Of a stretch of 64,000 nucleotides of DNA, positions 13,501 through 23,588 are shown piece after piece. This DNA comes from Heliocidaris erythrogramma (taxonomy: Eukaryota > Echinodermata > Echinoidea > Camarodonta > Echinometridae): NCBI GenBank assembly GCA_025617745.1, contig CM046858.1, positions 49,241,197 to 49,305,196 on the forward strand, given 5' to 3'. Made by a program: the position numbers and the translations under genes. The notes below the pieces were generated by a model. It saw only the letters and a list, made by a program, of their open reading frames with translations, ran no database searches and was not told the DNA's origin. The number at the start of each line of letters is the position of its first letter. Position 1 is the first letter of the stretch.

Positions 13501-16500
13501 GAGGACGATGATGAAGACGTTGACACAGAGGGCAGCAAACCGAATGGACATGACACCGAAGACAGTAACGTGAGAGGCAGACGAGAGAAGACGACACTCC
13601 ACTCACTGCAGCAGATGTTAATGAGCAATGCCAAGAAGAAGAGAAGAATGACCCGATATGAAGTGCTCCGCAATGAAATCCTAGACTTCTTCGATTCATT
13701 ATTTAGGTAGAATTCAGATTATAGTCAGATTATAGTGATTCAATTGCGATTCTGCACATTACAGTGCACATTCTCATCTCCTCTGGGGAGCATTCCAGCC
13801 AGTCGCTTGTAAATTCCAAGCGCGCACATTCTAATCCAACACTATCTACAGACTCTTCCCATTTGTCAATCCTAAGTTTTGGTTTTACAACTGAAGGTCG
13901 GTGATTTCAAAAGATAACCCTCTCGAAGAGAAGTTTATCAAATTTTTTTTTCCAAACCAAACTCAACACTCTCCAATCTCACGTGAGGTCATGCTGTGAG
14001 TAATCTTAAATGGGATGATATCCTGTGTGAGAGACTTGCACATGCATTAATTGGGAATCCCACTAAGTTTGGTGTGAGCAGTCTGTACGGAAATTGCACA
14101 TGTAGAAACTCCCCTAAACATGGCCTTAAGTAATGAATCTGGTACAGATTATTAAGAAGGCATTTTTAAAAATATGAAAGCCAGTACTAATGAAGCAATA
14201 TAAAAGTTGTAGCACAAAGGAGGCTAAGTACATGTACAAATAATTAAAATTGGCAACTATGATATACACTCGGCAAAAAAAAGAAAGTGGACACTCTTTA
14301 TTGTTCCAAATTGGCATATAAACCGTCAATAAAATATGATAAAATATATATCAAATCAAAGAAAAATTAATACTCTACCAACATCAGTTAAGATCAAGTT
14401 TTTAATTTTCACGCTTGGATGGGCACATTCCTTTAACTGTTAGTAGGTCTGATTGAGAAAATTGCAAAAATAGAGCAAGTAGCAATTCAAATGTTGATGA
14501 GCATTTCCATCTTGTAGCGTCAAATTAAAACAAGGAAAAAAATCATGAGAAACATTTGAATATATGGTTGTGCTTGTCATAACAATGCAGTCATGAGACT
14601 ACACTTGACATCCAGAGCTCAATCCTCATTTATTCTCATTTTTTTGTTTTCATTGTTGAACAAGAATGTCTTACAGATACACATGTTCATTAATGTTTGA
14701 ATGGCTACTTGCTCCATTTTTGCAATATTCTTTATCAGACCTACGGTGGAACCTCGTTATAAAGAACACTGTTACAACAAACTCTTGTTATAACAAGATA
14801 ATTTTGCCGGTCTCACTTCTTTGTGTTTCATTGTTTTCTAGCCCTGATATAACAAGGTTTCGATATAAAGAGGTAAATTTCTTGGTCCCAAGGAGTTTGT
14901 TATATTGAGGTTCCATTTTACGAACGGATAAATGAATGTGCCCATCCAAGCATGAAAGTTTAAAACTTGATCTTATTTGATGTTGGTAGAGTATTCATTT
15001 TTCTTTAATTTGATATATATTTTATCATATTTTATTAATGGTTTATATGACAGCTTTGAACAATAAAGAGTGTCCACTTTCTTTTATTGCTGAGTGTAGA
15101 AATGTACCTTGCTGTACTTCAACATTATTTTGTGTATGAAATTTATGTGAAATTTAATAAACAGTTGTGCACATCAGTAGTGTTACCCTTCAATGTATGT
15201 TATGATTTCGTTTGTGTTTTTGTTTGTTACCATAGGGAATATCTAACATGTCCTAAGAATCTACCTCTCCATGAAGTCTTCTACTACAATAATGTATCTG
15301 AGATCAGACAGCGTCTTAACGCACCACCGAGGGCAGCAATCCAAACGGCACTGAGTAACCCTAACTACTACCTACAGGTAAATCTCTATTTGATCATATG
15401 TTATAATAATAATAATAATATGTCTTGTATACCCAGGATAGCCTCATCAGTATTATATACTGTTCTCCCAGAAGGTACTGCATTTAAACTTTTACCCCGG
15501 CTTTAGCCGAGCTACCTTGGTGCTCAAGGATTCAAGAAGTTCCTTCCTACCGAGTACTCATTTACCTCACTTGGGTGGAGAGTGGCAAAATGTAGATTAA
15601 TGTCTTGCCAAAGGACGTTAGTGTCATGGCCGGTACTCAAATCCCGTACCTTATTTCTACAACACAAATGTTGGTGTGAAATGATTAGATAACGCAAGAT
15701 TTTGAACAAAACTGTGCAGATGCCTAAAATGTTTATATAATGACAGAAAATCTTCGCAAACAGGAAGGTCTATCCAAGGAAAGAGCTTGATTATAATATC
15801 TTTTCCTTCCCCATCCTTCTGTAAAATCCCAAACTTTTACAACTTGAAACTTTTGCGAACTGTTGAATATTGCCTTTCTCGGCACAAGAATTTTCATGAA
15901 CTGCAAAACAATTAGGTTGATCATGTTTAATCAGTCACTTTGTGGCATGAGATCTTCGTAAATCTTGACTACTTGCACACTTCGCAAAAGTTATATGCTC
16001 CTGAAAGATTCTGGTTTGACAGTAATGGCAAGATGGTAGATGGTATCCTCACTGAGTCATATAATTTAGACTTTATGACCCAAATTCACAAAGGAGGTTT
16101 AAACCTAAACCATGGTTTAAACCTCCGTAAGCGTACTGAAATAGGCGTAAATAAGCGCACATTGCCCATGCGCGCGCTAATAGAAAATATATGATTGGAT
16201 CGGATTCCGTGCGCACGTACGCTTAAAAACACCAGGAGGGGGTTTAAACCATGGTTTAGACCAAACCTCCTTTGTGAATTCGGGCCTAATAGTTGACATA
16301 AAGACATGAGGTCACAAGCTATCATTGATTAACATCCATATGTCTCGCAATTTACTTGCAGTCTATTCATCTGATAATGATGAATGAATGGAAGATGACC
16401 CCATCTCTTTGTTTGTAATCATATGACTTTGTACAGAACCCTGATTGTGAGACATTAGAAGAAGGGATCACCAGTTCACTACCTGATGTGTGTATTGTAT

Positions 16501-17754
16501 ACAAGCTTCATCTTGAATGTGGAAGACTGATCAATCTCTTTGACTGGCTTCAGGTGAGAATTGGTTTTGGAATCATGAAAAATGATAAGTAATTGACTCA
16601 AACCTGCTGAGAGTCACATGCACTGCACACAGAAATGTGTATATGGGATTACACACAAATGTTCGGCCTAAACATTTTGGCTGTTTCTTGTCATATTTTG
16701 AATGTGAGGGCATTTGAAGAGCAATCCTTTTCCGGGGACATTTCTACTATGATAATCTTCCAAACTAACATAAAAATAATTAGAAAAATGTCACAAATTA
16801 TTGTTTACCTTTCCCAGAACTTTAAGCATGCAATCTCCAACACTGAGAGTAATCCAGATATGATTACATAAATGGTACCCTGGGGTACCAAATGAAAATG
16901 CGCCATTTTGTTGAATTTTTTTTTTTTTCAGGGCTGTACAACGTAACATACACCAGCGCTGCAGCCGCGGCACCATGATTGCTCTGCAGTACGGTTGTAC
17001 TTTGGGTGGACAAAAGATGGCGCTACACAACGTGGTACCCCAGTGTACAGCAGTATCCCGGGATACTGCGTGGTGCATCATATATTAATTTATACAGCTT
17101 TCTTGTAGTAAACTTCGTACTATATCTTTAGATTGATCTTTTTTCTTAATATCTCTTTGTATATGTCAGGCATTCATCACCGTGATCCAAGGAGAATGTG
17201 AGACAGACAGTGCAGATGCAGCTAAGAAACCTGATCCAGTACTACAGTATCCTTACCTTATCTTATGTTGTCCAACGTCCAGTGTTGCAAATATTGCGGG
17301 GTATGATTACTCTTTTTTACTGTTGTGACAAAGTCAAAAACTTTTTGTCGCTCCCCTAACATAACTTGGATATCTTGTTCATCACAGTTTAAGTCATACC
17401 TCTACAAATTCTGATCATAGGGGGATATTAATGATTTACGGGATGAGAAGAACTCCTGTGGATAAATTCTGTATGTTTTGTTGGGCATATTTTATCTAAT
17501 TAGTGGACAATTTTTAAATCAATTTATTTGTTCTTCTACTTTCAAATAACATGTAATCATTTCCTGCATATATTTATTCTATGTAAATGTAGCACCACAA
17601 TTTGATCGAGGTTGTAAGCTGGATTCCTTGACAACTTTCTTCTCTCAGAGCACGTTTCATCCGAGCTGTCTCTGAGCTTCAGTTTCTAGGATTCATTAAA
17701 CCTACTAGAAAGAAGACTGACCATGTTGCTAGGCTCACATGGGGTGGTTGCTAG
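1553..17754 (+). CDS. ORC3: origin recognition complex subunit 3
   Basis: ORC3 is a core subunit of the nuclear complex that marks replication origins and helps load the MCM helicase. CDS join: 1553-1606, 1710-1758, 4015-4118, 4979-5129, 6712-6872, 7230-7325, 7751-7923, 8453-8612, 8885-8998, 10049-10182, 11877-11940, 12123-12319, 12899-13026, 13466-13706, 15236-15377, 16437-16553, 17170-17246, 17649-17754. Every junction is GT-AG and in phase; the total is 2268 nt, 755 aa, against about 711 in human. Landmarks: [11 protein letters not shown] (aa 19-29), [11 protein letters not shown] (about 109-119), Walker-B-like [11 protein letters not shown] (about 239-249), [43 protein letters not shown], and the winged-helix end [13 protein letters not shown]...LTWGGC. 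An acidic stretch lies at about 538-561. The start ATG follows the family N-terminus, and a basic cluster (RRSRKRR) lies at about 220-226. Introns are full of repeats. Two further copies of the last exon follow the stop. Identity is near certain; exact exon edges are by inspection. Confidence 0.97.
1817..1886. repeat. poly-G/GA low-complexity tract
   Basis: Two runs of 18-20 G flank a short GAGACAGAGAGAGA stretch in ORC3 intron 2. There is no coding content. Confidence 0.9.
1973..3371 (+). repeat. two tandem copies of a ~699-bp cassette in ORC3 intron 2
   Basis: Units 1973-2671 and 2673-3371 are nearly identical. Each has AT-rich ends and a CpG-rich core with TCGCGATCGCG-type motifs, then a strong 5' splice-site match ATTG|GTGAGTT (GT at 2500 and 3198). 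Both strands of the core are open for 70-100 codons, but the frame is broken between copies, so coding is doubtful. AAACTAG(G)AT lies on both sides of the pair and may be a target duplication. A third copy lies at 35198-35868 near NUDC exon 1. Confidence 0.9.
3383..3550. repeat. (GAT)n imperfect trinucleotide repeat
   Basis: Interrupted GATGAT repeats with GCTGATGGTGG interruptions lie in ORC3 intron 2, between the cassette and exon 3. Confidence 0.9.
4732..4872. repeat. fold-back element, TAACAAGTTTTATGAAACAG type
   Basis: The left end CCTGTTTCATAAAACTTGTTA is inverted at the right end, as TAACAAGTTTTATGAAACAGG. The centre contains GATTGGCTGAGA. A related copy with a decayed left end is at 31373-31490. 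It is non-coding and lies in ORC3 intron 3. Confidence 0.8.
5492..6426 (+). mobile_element. pearl-like element with CGTC microsatellite and two to three core repeats
   Basis: It begins TTAGCTCACCTGAGCC and ends near CTCAGGTGAGCGTCGTGCC, so the ends are inverted. A (GTCCGTC)n tract at 5540-5587 follows the left end. Two to three copies of a ~330-bp core follow, each with CTTCTCCAAAAC and CCAAACTTGGTAGGAATC. This anatomy (inverted end, microsatellite, core array, right end) matches pearl/HINE-like elements of marine invertebrates. It lies in ORC3 intron 4. Confidence 0.65.
9009..9602. repeat. TTAA-ended MITE with a nested SINE
   Basis: It runs from TTAACCCTTTCGTGAC to its inverse (CTCGAAAGGGTTAA) in ORC3 intron 9. 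The interior is split by the SINE at 9219-9388. A related, inverted and partial copy is at 61667-62055. TTAA at both ends suggests a TTAA-targeting transposon family. Confidence 0.7.
9219..9388 (+). repeat. SINE (same family as 633-1036), uninterrupted
   Basis: It contains GACCCAGGTTCGAGACTG (B-box-like) and ACGTCTTTCGGATGGTGACG, and ends in (CA)n at 9365-9387. It is nested inside the MITE at 9009-9602, so it inserted after that element. Confidence 0.75.
10226..11004. repeat. element bounded by GGCC/poly-G palindromes
   Basis: The left end is GGCC, a G-run, CCTGGGAGG, a C-run and GGCC; the right end is the inverse form ending GGCC at 11004. The AT-rich interior has no long frame. It lies in ORC3 intron 10, and exact run lengths may be assembly-sensitive. 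Confidence 0.65.
11182..11560 (+). repeat. ~380-bp MITE, family A, full-length copy
   Basis: The ends are TTAAAGATAAAGTTGAGTT and, inverted, AACTCACCCTTTCCTTTAA. It contains CACATGCACTGCACACAGAAA and GAGGGCATTTGAAGAGCAA. Other copies at 16564-16834, 24571-24957 and 32386-32546 all have the same orientation. TTAA-flanked ends suggest piggyBac- or Kolobok-like mobilisation (inference). Confidence 0.8.
12470..12715. repeat. T-rich low-complexity tract ending in poly-G
   Basis: Runs of TTTTTATTTT-type sequence end in about 13 T followed by about 12 G at 12706-12717, in ORC3 intron 12. Nothing else is visible. Confidence 0.85.
14267..15096. mobile_element. Tc1/mariner-like MITE with ~170-bp inverted repeats
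   Basis: It starts CACTCGGCAAAAAAAAGAAA and ends in the matching inverse (TTTCTTTTATTGCTGAGTG), with TA on both sides as expected for Tc1/mariner target duplication. The arms stay complementary for about 170 bp (GTGGACACTCTTTATTG against CAATAAAGAGTGTCCAC). No transposase is visible. It lies in ORC3 intron 14. Confidence 0.8.
14742..14920. repeat. nested pogo/Tigger-like MITE
   Basis: GGTGGAACCTCGTTATAAAG at the left and TTGTTATATTGAGGTTCCA at the right are inverted. It lies inside the Tc1-like element and resembles widespread pogo-type short elements. Confidence 0.65.
15395..15660 (-). repeat. SINE, minus orientation
   Basis: On the minus strand a B-box-like GGGATTTGAGTACC is followed by GTCCTTTGGCAAGACATTAA and CACCCAAGTGAGGTAAATGA. 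This is the tRNA-head plus conserved-body layout of deuterostome SINEs. It ends in an (ATT)n-type tail at 15404-15420, in ORC3 intron 15. Confidence 0.65.
16077..16286. repeat. fold-back element carrying GGTTTAAACC words
   Basis: It runs from GACCCAAATTCACAAAGGAGG to its inverse CCTCCTTTGTGAATTCGGGCC. Next to each end is AAACCATGGTTTA. It lies in ORC3 intron 15 and has the same architecture as the elements at 33249 and 60224. Confidence 0.8.
16564..16834 (+). repeat. MITE family A, 5'-truncated copy
   Basis: It shares CACATGCACTGCACACAGAAA and GAGGGCATTTGAAGAGCAA with 11182-11560 but lacks the left terminus. It lies in ORC3 intron 16. Confidence 0.8.
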
Positions 17755-17784
17755 GCTGGCATGGTGACCAGTGTCTTCTCTCAG

Positions 17785-17890
17785 AGCATATTTCATCCCT
17801 GCTGTCTCCGAGCTTCAGTTGTTAGGATTCATCAAACCTACCGGAAAGAAGACTGATCACGTTGCTCAGCTGACCTGGGGTGGTTGCTAA
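17785..17890 (+). other. second copy of the ORC3 terminal exon, apparently splice-competent
   Basis: This 106-nt block has exactly the length of the authentic last exon (17649-17754). It keeps an upstream TTCTCTCAG acceptor (AG at 17783-17784), the same entry phase, an open frame and a stop (TAA instead of TAG). It would encode [20 protein letters not shown] and end LTWGGC. Compared with copy 1, R becomes Y, P, G and Q at all four arginine positions, plus F to L. It could be an alternative terminal exon or a decaying duplicate; no transcript evidence is available here. Confidence 0.75.
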
Positions 17891-17903
17891 GGTCTTCTCT
17901 TGG

Positions 17904-17998
17904 AAGCATGTGTCATCTGGGCCGTTTCTCAGCTTCAGTTTCTGAGATTCATCGCACCTGCCAGAAAGAAGACTGATCATGTGGCTAGGCTGACATAG
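17904..17998 (+). pseudogene. third, decayed copy of the ORC3 terminal exon
   Basis: It aligns with copies 1 and 2 (AVSQLQFLRFIAPARKKTDH) but the acceptor is gone (TTCTCTTGG in place of TTCTCTCAG), a base is inserted next to it, and TGG has become TAG after RLT, dropping the last WGGC. A short echo of the unit end (GGTCGGCTG) is repeated at 17999-18025. Confidence 0.8.
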
Positions 17999-18248
17999 GT
18001 CGGCTGTCATAGGTCGGCTGCTAAGGTGTTGGAAAAATAGTATGAGTAGCAAAGCAAAATTTCTCTCTGCCTTTTCTTTCTTGTATCTGAACAACACAAA
18101 TCGAAATGGTAAAGGGAAGTTTCTTGGCTGATGTGAAGTACTTTAAATTGAATTCACACATGGATGTAAATCCAGTCATTTTTTTTTTGTGTGAGTTAGC
18201 AACAACCTTCCATTTAAGATATGATAGAGTAATTTTTCTCCAATTTTT

Positions 18249-18870
18249 ATGCCTCCGCCCACCGAAGGTGGGTGCCGGAGGCATTATGTTTGTCCGTCCG
18301 TCCGTCCGTGCGTCCGTCCGTCCCACTTCTCGTTACCGCGATATCTGAAGAATCATTTGAGGTAGGAACCTCAAACTTGGTACTAGTATATATCCCCATA
18401 CGAAGATGAACTGATTAGATTTTGGGGTAAGTAGGTCAAAGGTCAGAGGTCACAGAGGTCAATTTACATGAAATTACATGCAATTCTTGGTTTTTAGCAC
18501 CGTTACAGCGATATCTCAAGAACTGTTTGAGGTGAGAACTTCAAACTTGGTACCAGTATGTATCCCCATAGAAAGAGGAACTGATTAGATTTTGGGGTAG
18601 GTAGGTCAAAGTTTAGAGGTCACAGAGGTCAATTTACATGAAATTACATGGAATTACTGGTTTTTAGCACCGTTACCGCGATATCTCAAGAACTATCTGA
18701 GGTGAGAACTTCAAACTTGGTACCAGTATGTATCCCCATAGAAAGATGAACTGATTAGATTTTGGGGTAAGGAGGTCAAAGGTCAGAGGTCACAGAGGTC
18801 AATTTACATGAAATTACATGAAATTACTGGTTTTTAGCCTCGTTATCAAATATTTCTAGAAGAGTTTGAG
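18249..18870 (+). mobile_element. pearl/Tsp-like element, left end plus three core repeats
   Basis: It starts with an imperfect hairpin ATGCCTCCGCCCACCGAAGG...GCCGGAGGCAT, then (GTCC)n at 18291-18324, then three cores of ~160 bp. Each core has CTCAAGAACT-type and TGATTAGATTTTGGGGTA blocks, and a set of AGGTCA half-sites (18433, 18773; the middle copy is mutated). No right end follows before a second left end at 19202. No coding content. Confidence 0.75.
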
Positions 18871-19201
18871 CCATCAACTGAATTTTTAATTCATAGTATG
18901 GCCATTAGAGAGGTGAGTTTCTCTGCATTATGTAGTTACCAGTATTGTTTTAGAAGATAGTTTGTAAGGTGTAATGCGTGCACTTTTGGGGTGTCATAAG
19001 TAACTGAGGCTACAAGAGTTCATCATTCATAGGATGGTCAGTAGAGAAGTGGGTTAATTTAGTCATTTGGGGGACTATCAGAAAAAGGAAAATCTTGTCA
19101 TATAATTTTAAAAATACAGGAATGAAACAGTGCTATGAAGTAGGACAGAGAGAATCATCTATATTAATCTCATTATCAATGGTCAGTATTGTGTTTATTT
19201 A

Positions 19202-20090
19202 TTATGCCTCCGCCCACCGTAGGTGGTGCCGGAGGCATTATGTTTTCGGGTTGTACGTCCGTCCGTCCGTACGTCCGTCCGTCCGTATGTCCGTCCGTCT
19301 GTACGTTCGTCTGTCCGTACGTTCGTCTGTCCGTACGTCCGTCCGTCCGTCCCCTTTTCGTTCTCGCGATAACTTAAAAACCGTTCGGCGGATCAGCTTG
19401 TAACTTGGCTCATGTATGCATATAGGAGGGACGATGAACTGATTAGATTTTGGGGGCTCAAGGTCAAAGGTCATAGAGGTCATTATATACATAAAAATGG
19501 TTCATTCTTGTGATAACTTAGGAACCGTTTGGTGGATCAGCATCTAACTTGGCCCATGTATGCATATGGGTGGGACGATGAACTGATTAGATTTTGGGGT
19601 TTCAAGGTCAAAGGTTAGAGGTCATAGAGGTCATTATATACATAGAAATGGTTCGTTCTTGTGATAACTTAGGAACCGTTTGGTGGATCAGCTTCTAACT
19701 TGGCCCATGTATTCATATGGGAGGGACGATGAACTGATAAGATTTTAGGGTCTCAAGGTCAAAGGTCATAGAGGTCATTATATACATAAAATGGTTATTT
19801 CTCGCAATAACTGAAGAACTTCAGAACTGTTTGACAGATCAACCTCTAACTTGGCCCATGCATGCATATGTGAGGGACAATGAACTGATTAGATTTTAGG
19901 GTCTAAAGGTCAAATTTTTTTATTTGAAAATGAAATGAAATAAATTTTTGTCTCCTGTGCATTTTAAGTGAAAAGATTTGTAATTTTGTTGGACCAATCC
20001 TTTTTAGAGTGTACATGTATGCCATACATTTCCAATCTGGTGATGGCGGAGGCATAAATTCCGACCGCGCGCGGTCGAATATTCATCTAG
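19202..20090 (+). mobile_element. pearl/Tsp-like element, complete
   Basis: The left hairpin (ATGCCTCCGCCCACCG...GCCGGAGGCAT) is followed by a degenerate (GTCC)n tract at 19256-19351 and about four ~145-bp cores containing AGGTCAAAGGTCA. The right end carries GGCGGAGGCAT, inverted to the start, then the 16-nt palindrome CGACCGCGCGCGGTCG at 20062-20077, ending CTAG at 20090. Hairpin-plus-CTAG ends are typical of Helitron-type elements. Confidence 0.75.
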
Positions 20091-20279
20091 TTTTCTATTG
20101 AATTTAATGATTCATTAGAAAAATAGCTGTAAATCTAAATCTGCTCTTGATTTTCTTTGCATTCGTATATACAATTCAACATTGAAAATTGTGGGACAAT
20201 TAGTTTGAAATAGTTACAAATTATTAGTACAAAGCTAAAGAGAGGACTTGTTTAAATGATTAATATGGCTAGGTAAGTA

Positions 20280-20449
20280 CAGTGAAACCTGTCTATAAAG
20301 ACCACCCAAGGGAGACAAAAGCGGTCTTTATGAGCAGGTGGTATTTACGGACAGGTTCCTTTAATACACGTTTCAAGGAGAAACATTGTTCAAGGGAAAC
20401 AAAAATTGTGGTCTTTCTATACAGGTGGTCGCTGAAGCAGGTTTGACTG
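20280..20449. repeat. pogo-like MITE with TA target duplication
   Basis: It runs from CAGTGAAACCTGTCTATAAAG to the inverse-type right end GAAGCAGGTTTGACTG, with TA on both sides. An inverted relative is at 28120-28311. Confidence 0.75.
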
Positions 20450-20452
20450 TAT

Positions 20453-23400
20453 TAAAAATGAATTTATACATGTGAGCTTTTAGTAATTTGACATTGAAAG
20501 AATATAGGATCTAATTTCATCTTAATGACAGGAATATTTGCATCTTAAAATACATTATAATAATGTATTCTAGGATAAAAAATATTCCTATCATTAAGAT
20601 AAAATTACAAATCATTCAAAAGATGGACTACATGCGATAAAGTACTATTTGGATACTTCATAGTAAGACATTTGAACATCTGGTTATCGTTTGCTCTGAA
20701 GTCATTACTACATGTAGTTCAAAGTTTGATCAAGTTGAAGCCGTAGAGATGCCTGTATAAGCTGACTAGGCTACATGCTAGAAAGAATAGAAAACAAAGA
20801 TTTGATATCCATATTATGTGAGAGCAAGGTGTCCAGTAATCTTTATCTATGCTTGTTCATGTCAAAGTCAAAGTACTTTTTTTCATGAAAGAAGTTAAAT
20901 GGAACGAGTGTAGTTTCTTCATTAATCTGAAATTTATTCTCCTTGCACTGAGAATATCTGTATCCTAATGATTTCCACGAAACTAAAAAATAAAGTGATG
21001 TGAATGACAGTTTGTATTGTTGCTGAAAATTATAAATATTTCAAGAATTCCCGTCTCTTTGGGATGTAAACAAATATTGTTTCATATTTTGTGTCCTTCT
21101 TTCCACCATGCACTTTGATAATTATATGTGGATGGAACAAAAATGTACATTTGTAAGTATTGCTTTGTACATGCAGAATTTGTGTACAGGAATTAAACTT
21201 TGTAAAAACTTTACTACACATGTACCCGCTTTCTTTTTCTAGGCTGTATTTTGGGTACAATTTTCTCTTTCTTCTAGCTATCTCTACTCTCTTCTTCACC
21301 TCAATTTATTTCTTTGTGGTCACTATCTCTTTCCACTTTTATACTTTCAATTATTTTCTCCCTCGTATTCTCTTCTTGTGTATCCTCTAATTTCTTTCGT
21401 TCTCTATATATTTTTCTTACTCTCCTCGTCATTCCCTCTCTATTCTCATGTCATTGTCATCCTTGTTCACTTCTCTTTATCATTCAATCCTCTGTAATTG
21501 TTATGATTTCATCCACTCTCCTTTCCATTTCCTTTATCCCATGCCCTCTCCTTTTCATACTTGACCTAGTAGAGAGTATCAATTTGAACTGTTTTTAAAT
21601 TCCTCCCCTGTTGAAAAAAAGACAATTACAAACAATATAAACTTGCAGGAACTGCAAAAAGCTACATACATGTAGAAATAAACATTTTTTAATGTAAAAA
21701 GAAATCACAATAATGACCATCACGGTCGATAAAAAGGAGATCATATCCATGATCACAAACAGAATGTAATGTCACAAGTCTTGGTATACAAAACTATATG
21801 GCAGCAAGTGTAAAAACAAAAGTCGAACATACCAACTAGATAGTCATACTAGCATGATCCTGGCTTTTCTGACATAGCAACAACCTAAATGTATGCATTT
21901 TGATAATATTTATTGAAATTAAATAAACTTGAAACAGACAAATGCAGTAGTATGACGTCAGGAATTTGGAAGAAGCATCATGCAAAGGAAATTTAATAGA
22001 ACAGCATATTGAGCCCTCTCCCCCCTCAAAAACTATTAATGGAAACCCTTTTCATACAAATGAAATTTTAGTAGAACAGCATACTGCCTGCCCCCCTTCA
22101 TAAAAAAATAAAGAAAACCATTAGAAATCATTACCAAGCTCTTTGGACAAGCACTCGTGTGACTAAATAAACATACATGCAGGTAAATACTCACAAGGTT
22201 TGGCTAAGGAGTGAGTTTGCATATGGATGCAATTCTATAAATGTATTGTATGCTGATGTACATTGTTATCTTTTTATCATGACTGAGAATAAAACTGAAC
22301 TGAAATGATCTGAGGTTAGACACTGCAGCAAGTTTTACTTGCTGGGAATGTGTAAATCCTTAGATACGCAGGTTATTTCTACTTTGCACACTTTGTGTTA
22401 CATTTAAAAAAATACATTTGACAATGTATTGTGATAAAAATATATTAACCCAAAGACAAAATGTATCGCCTACTTTACCACAAATAAGTTAGTGCCCACA
22501 TAAAACAGGAAAAAATGCAACAACCAGCTGGTTTTTAAAGATAAATGAAAGAACCTTTCCTGCAGTAGCATCAACTGCTTTGTCTGTGTACTTGTATAAA
22601 TGGATGATAAATCTAGTAGAGTAACACTTAAATTGAATGACAAGACTGCATTTCACACACCTCATATTTATATGCTTGCATGCAGATTTTGAAAAGTGTT
22701 TCATCAAATGTTTCATAAGAGGGTTGTGAATATGCAAAATATACAACACAGAGTGGCAGTAAATCCTCATTCACACTTTGAACCAGTTTAAATATAATTC
22801 TTTGAAATCTCACTTACTAAAAAGATGCGGCATGTATGTTTTTATTTATTAGGGGGAGATCCCGGAGATGCATGTACTTCTTCCTGATGCCTGCAAAAAT
22901 TTGGCACTACCACTTTAAGCATAACCAGAGTTCTGGTTATGGAATTCCATTTCAAGAAGTTGCAGTAGGTTGGCTGTTTTAACCAGCAAAGTATAAATAA
23001 AGTGAAAAGAAATCCTGGAAATCACATTCACTGATAACAGTAAATCACTTTGCTCATATGAGACAAAGTGATGCACATGTGTCAGCTGGCAAAATATATT
23101 CTCTTAGACTATTTCTTGGCACATTACAAGGCTACTGTATGTTTCTTATCAAAATGATTTTGTAGATGTCATTTTTATAGTTTTAAACATTCTATGCAAG
23201 TTCTGTTTGATTCTGAGACAAATTTATTTCCTGTCATTACCTTTAGAAGATAAAAAAAGAAGATAAATTATAATACTTCAAACAACTTATACATGTTCCA
23301 TCACATTTTACAGGACACATTACAACAAACAAAGGAAATGACATAACAGTATTAATAATAGTCCTTGCTCCTGAAACATTGACAAGTATGTTTCTTCTTT

Positions 23401-23588
23401 CTTTTTTTTTACACCAGTAGAATATGAATTGTTGCATGCATAAATGCTCTCTGTGACCTTGGAGTAGTTGAAATTTGATCTAGAAAAGTCCAACTGGGAT
23501 ATTCCTTAATTCCGAGCTGAATGTCAATTCTCTCTTGCAAATGTTGATGTTTTATACGCTGGTGACAACTATGATGTTTCAACTGTCA
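20453..23588. other. intergenic gap between convergent ORC3 and NUDC, including the presumed NUDC 3' UTR
   Basis: No gene is recognised here. A pyrimidine-rich stretch (CTCTCTTTC type) occupies 21220-21560. GAATAAAACTGAACTGAAAT near 22288 resembles the 3' tail of a CR1/L2-type LINE on the plus strand. On the minus strand AATAAA near 23223-23228 could serve as a NUDC polyadenylation signal, but this is unproven. Confidence 0.4.

Noticed and set aside
18291-19380. Frames made of Ser-Val-Arg-Pro repeats, and GTCC tracts considered as a CRISPR-like array
   Set aside because: They are (GTCC)n microsatellite inside pearl-like elements; there are no spacers and this is a eukaryotic locus.
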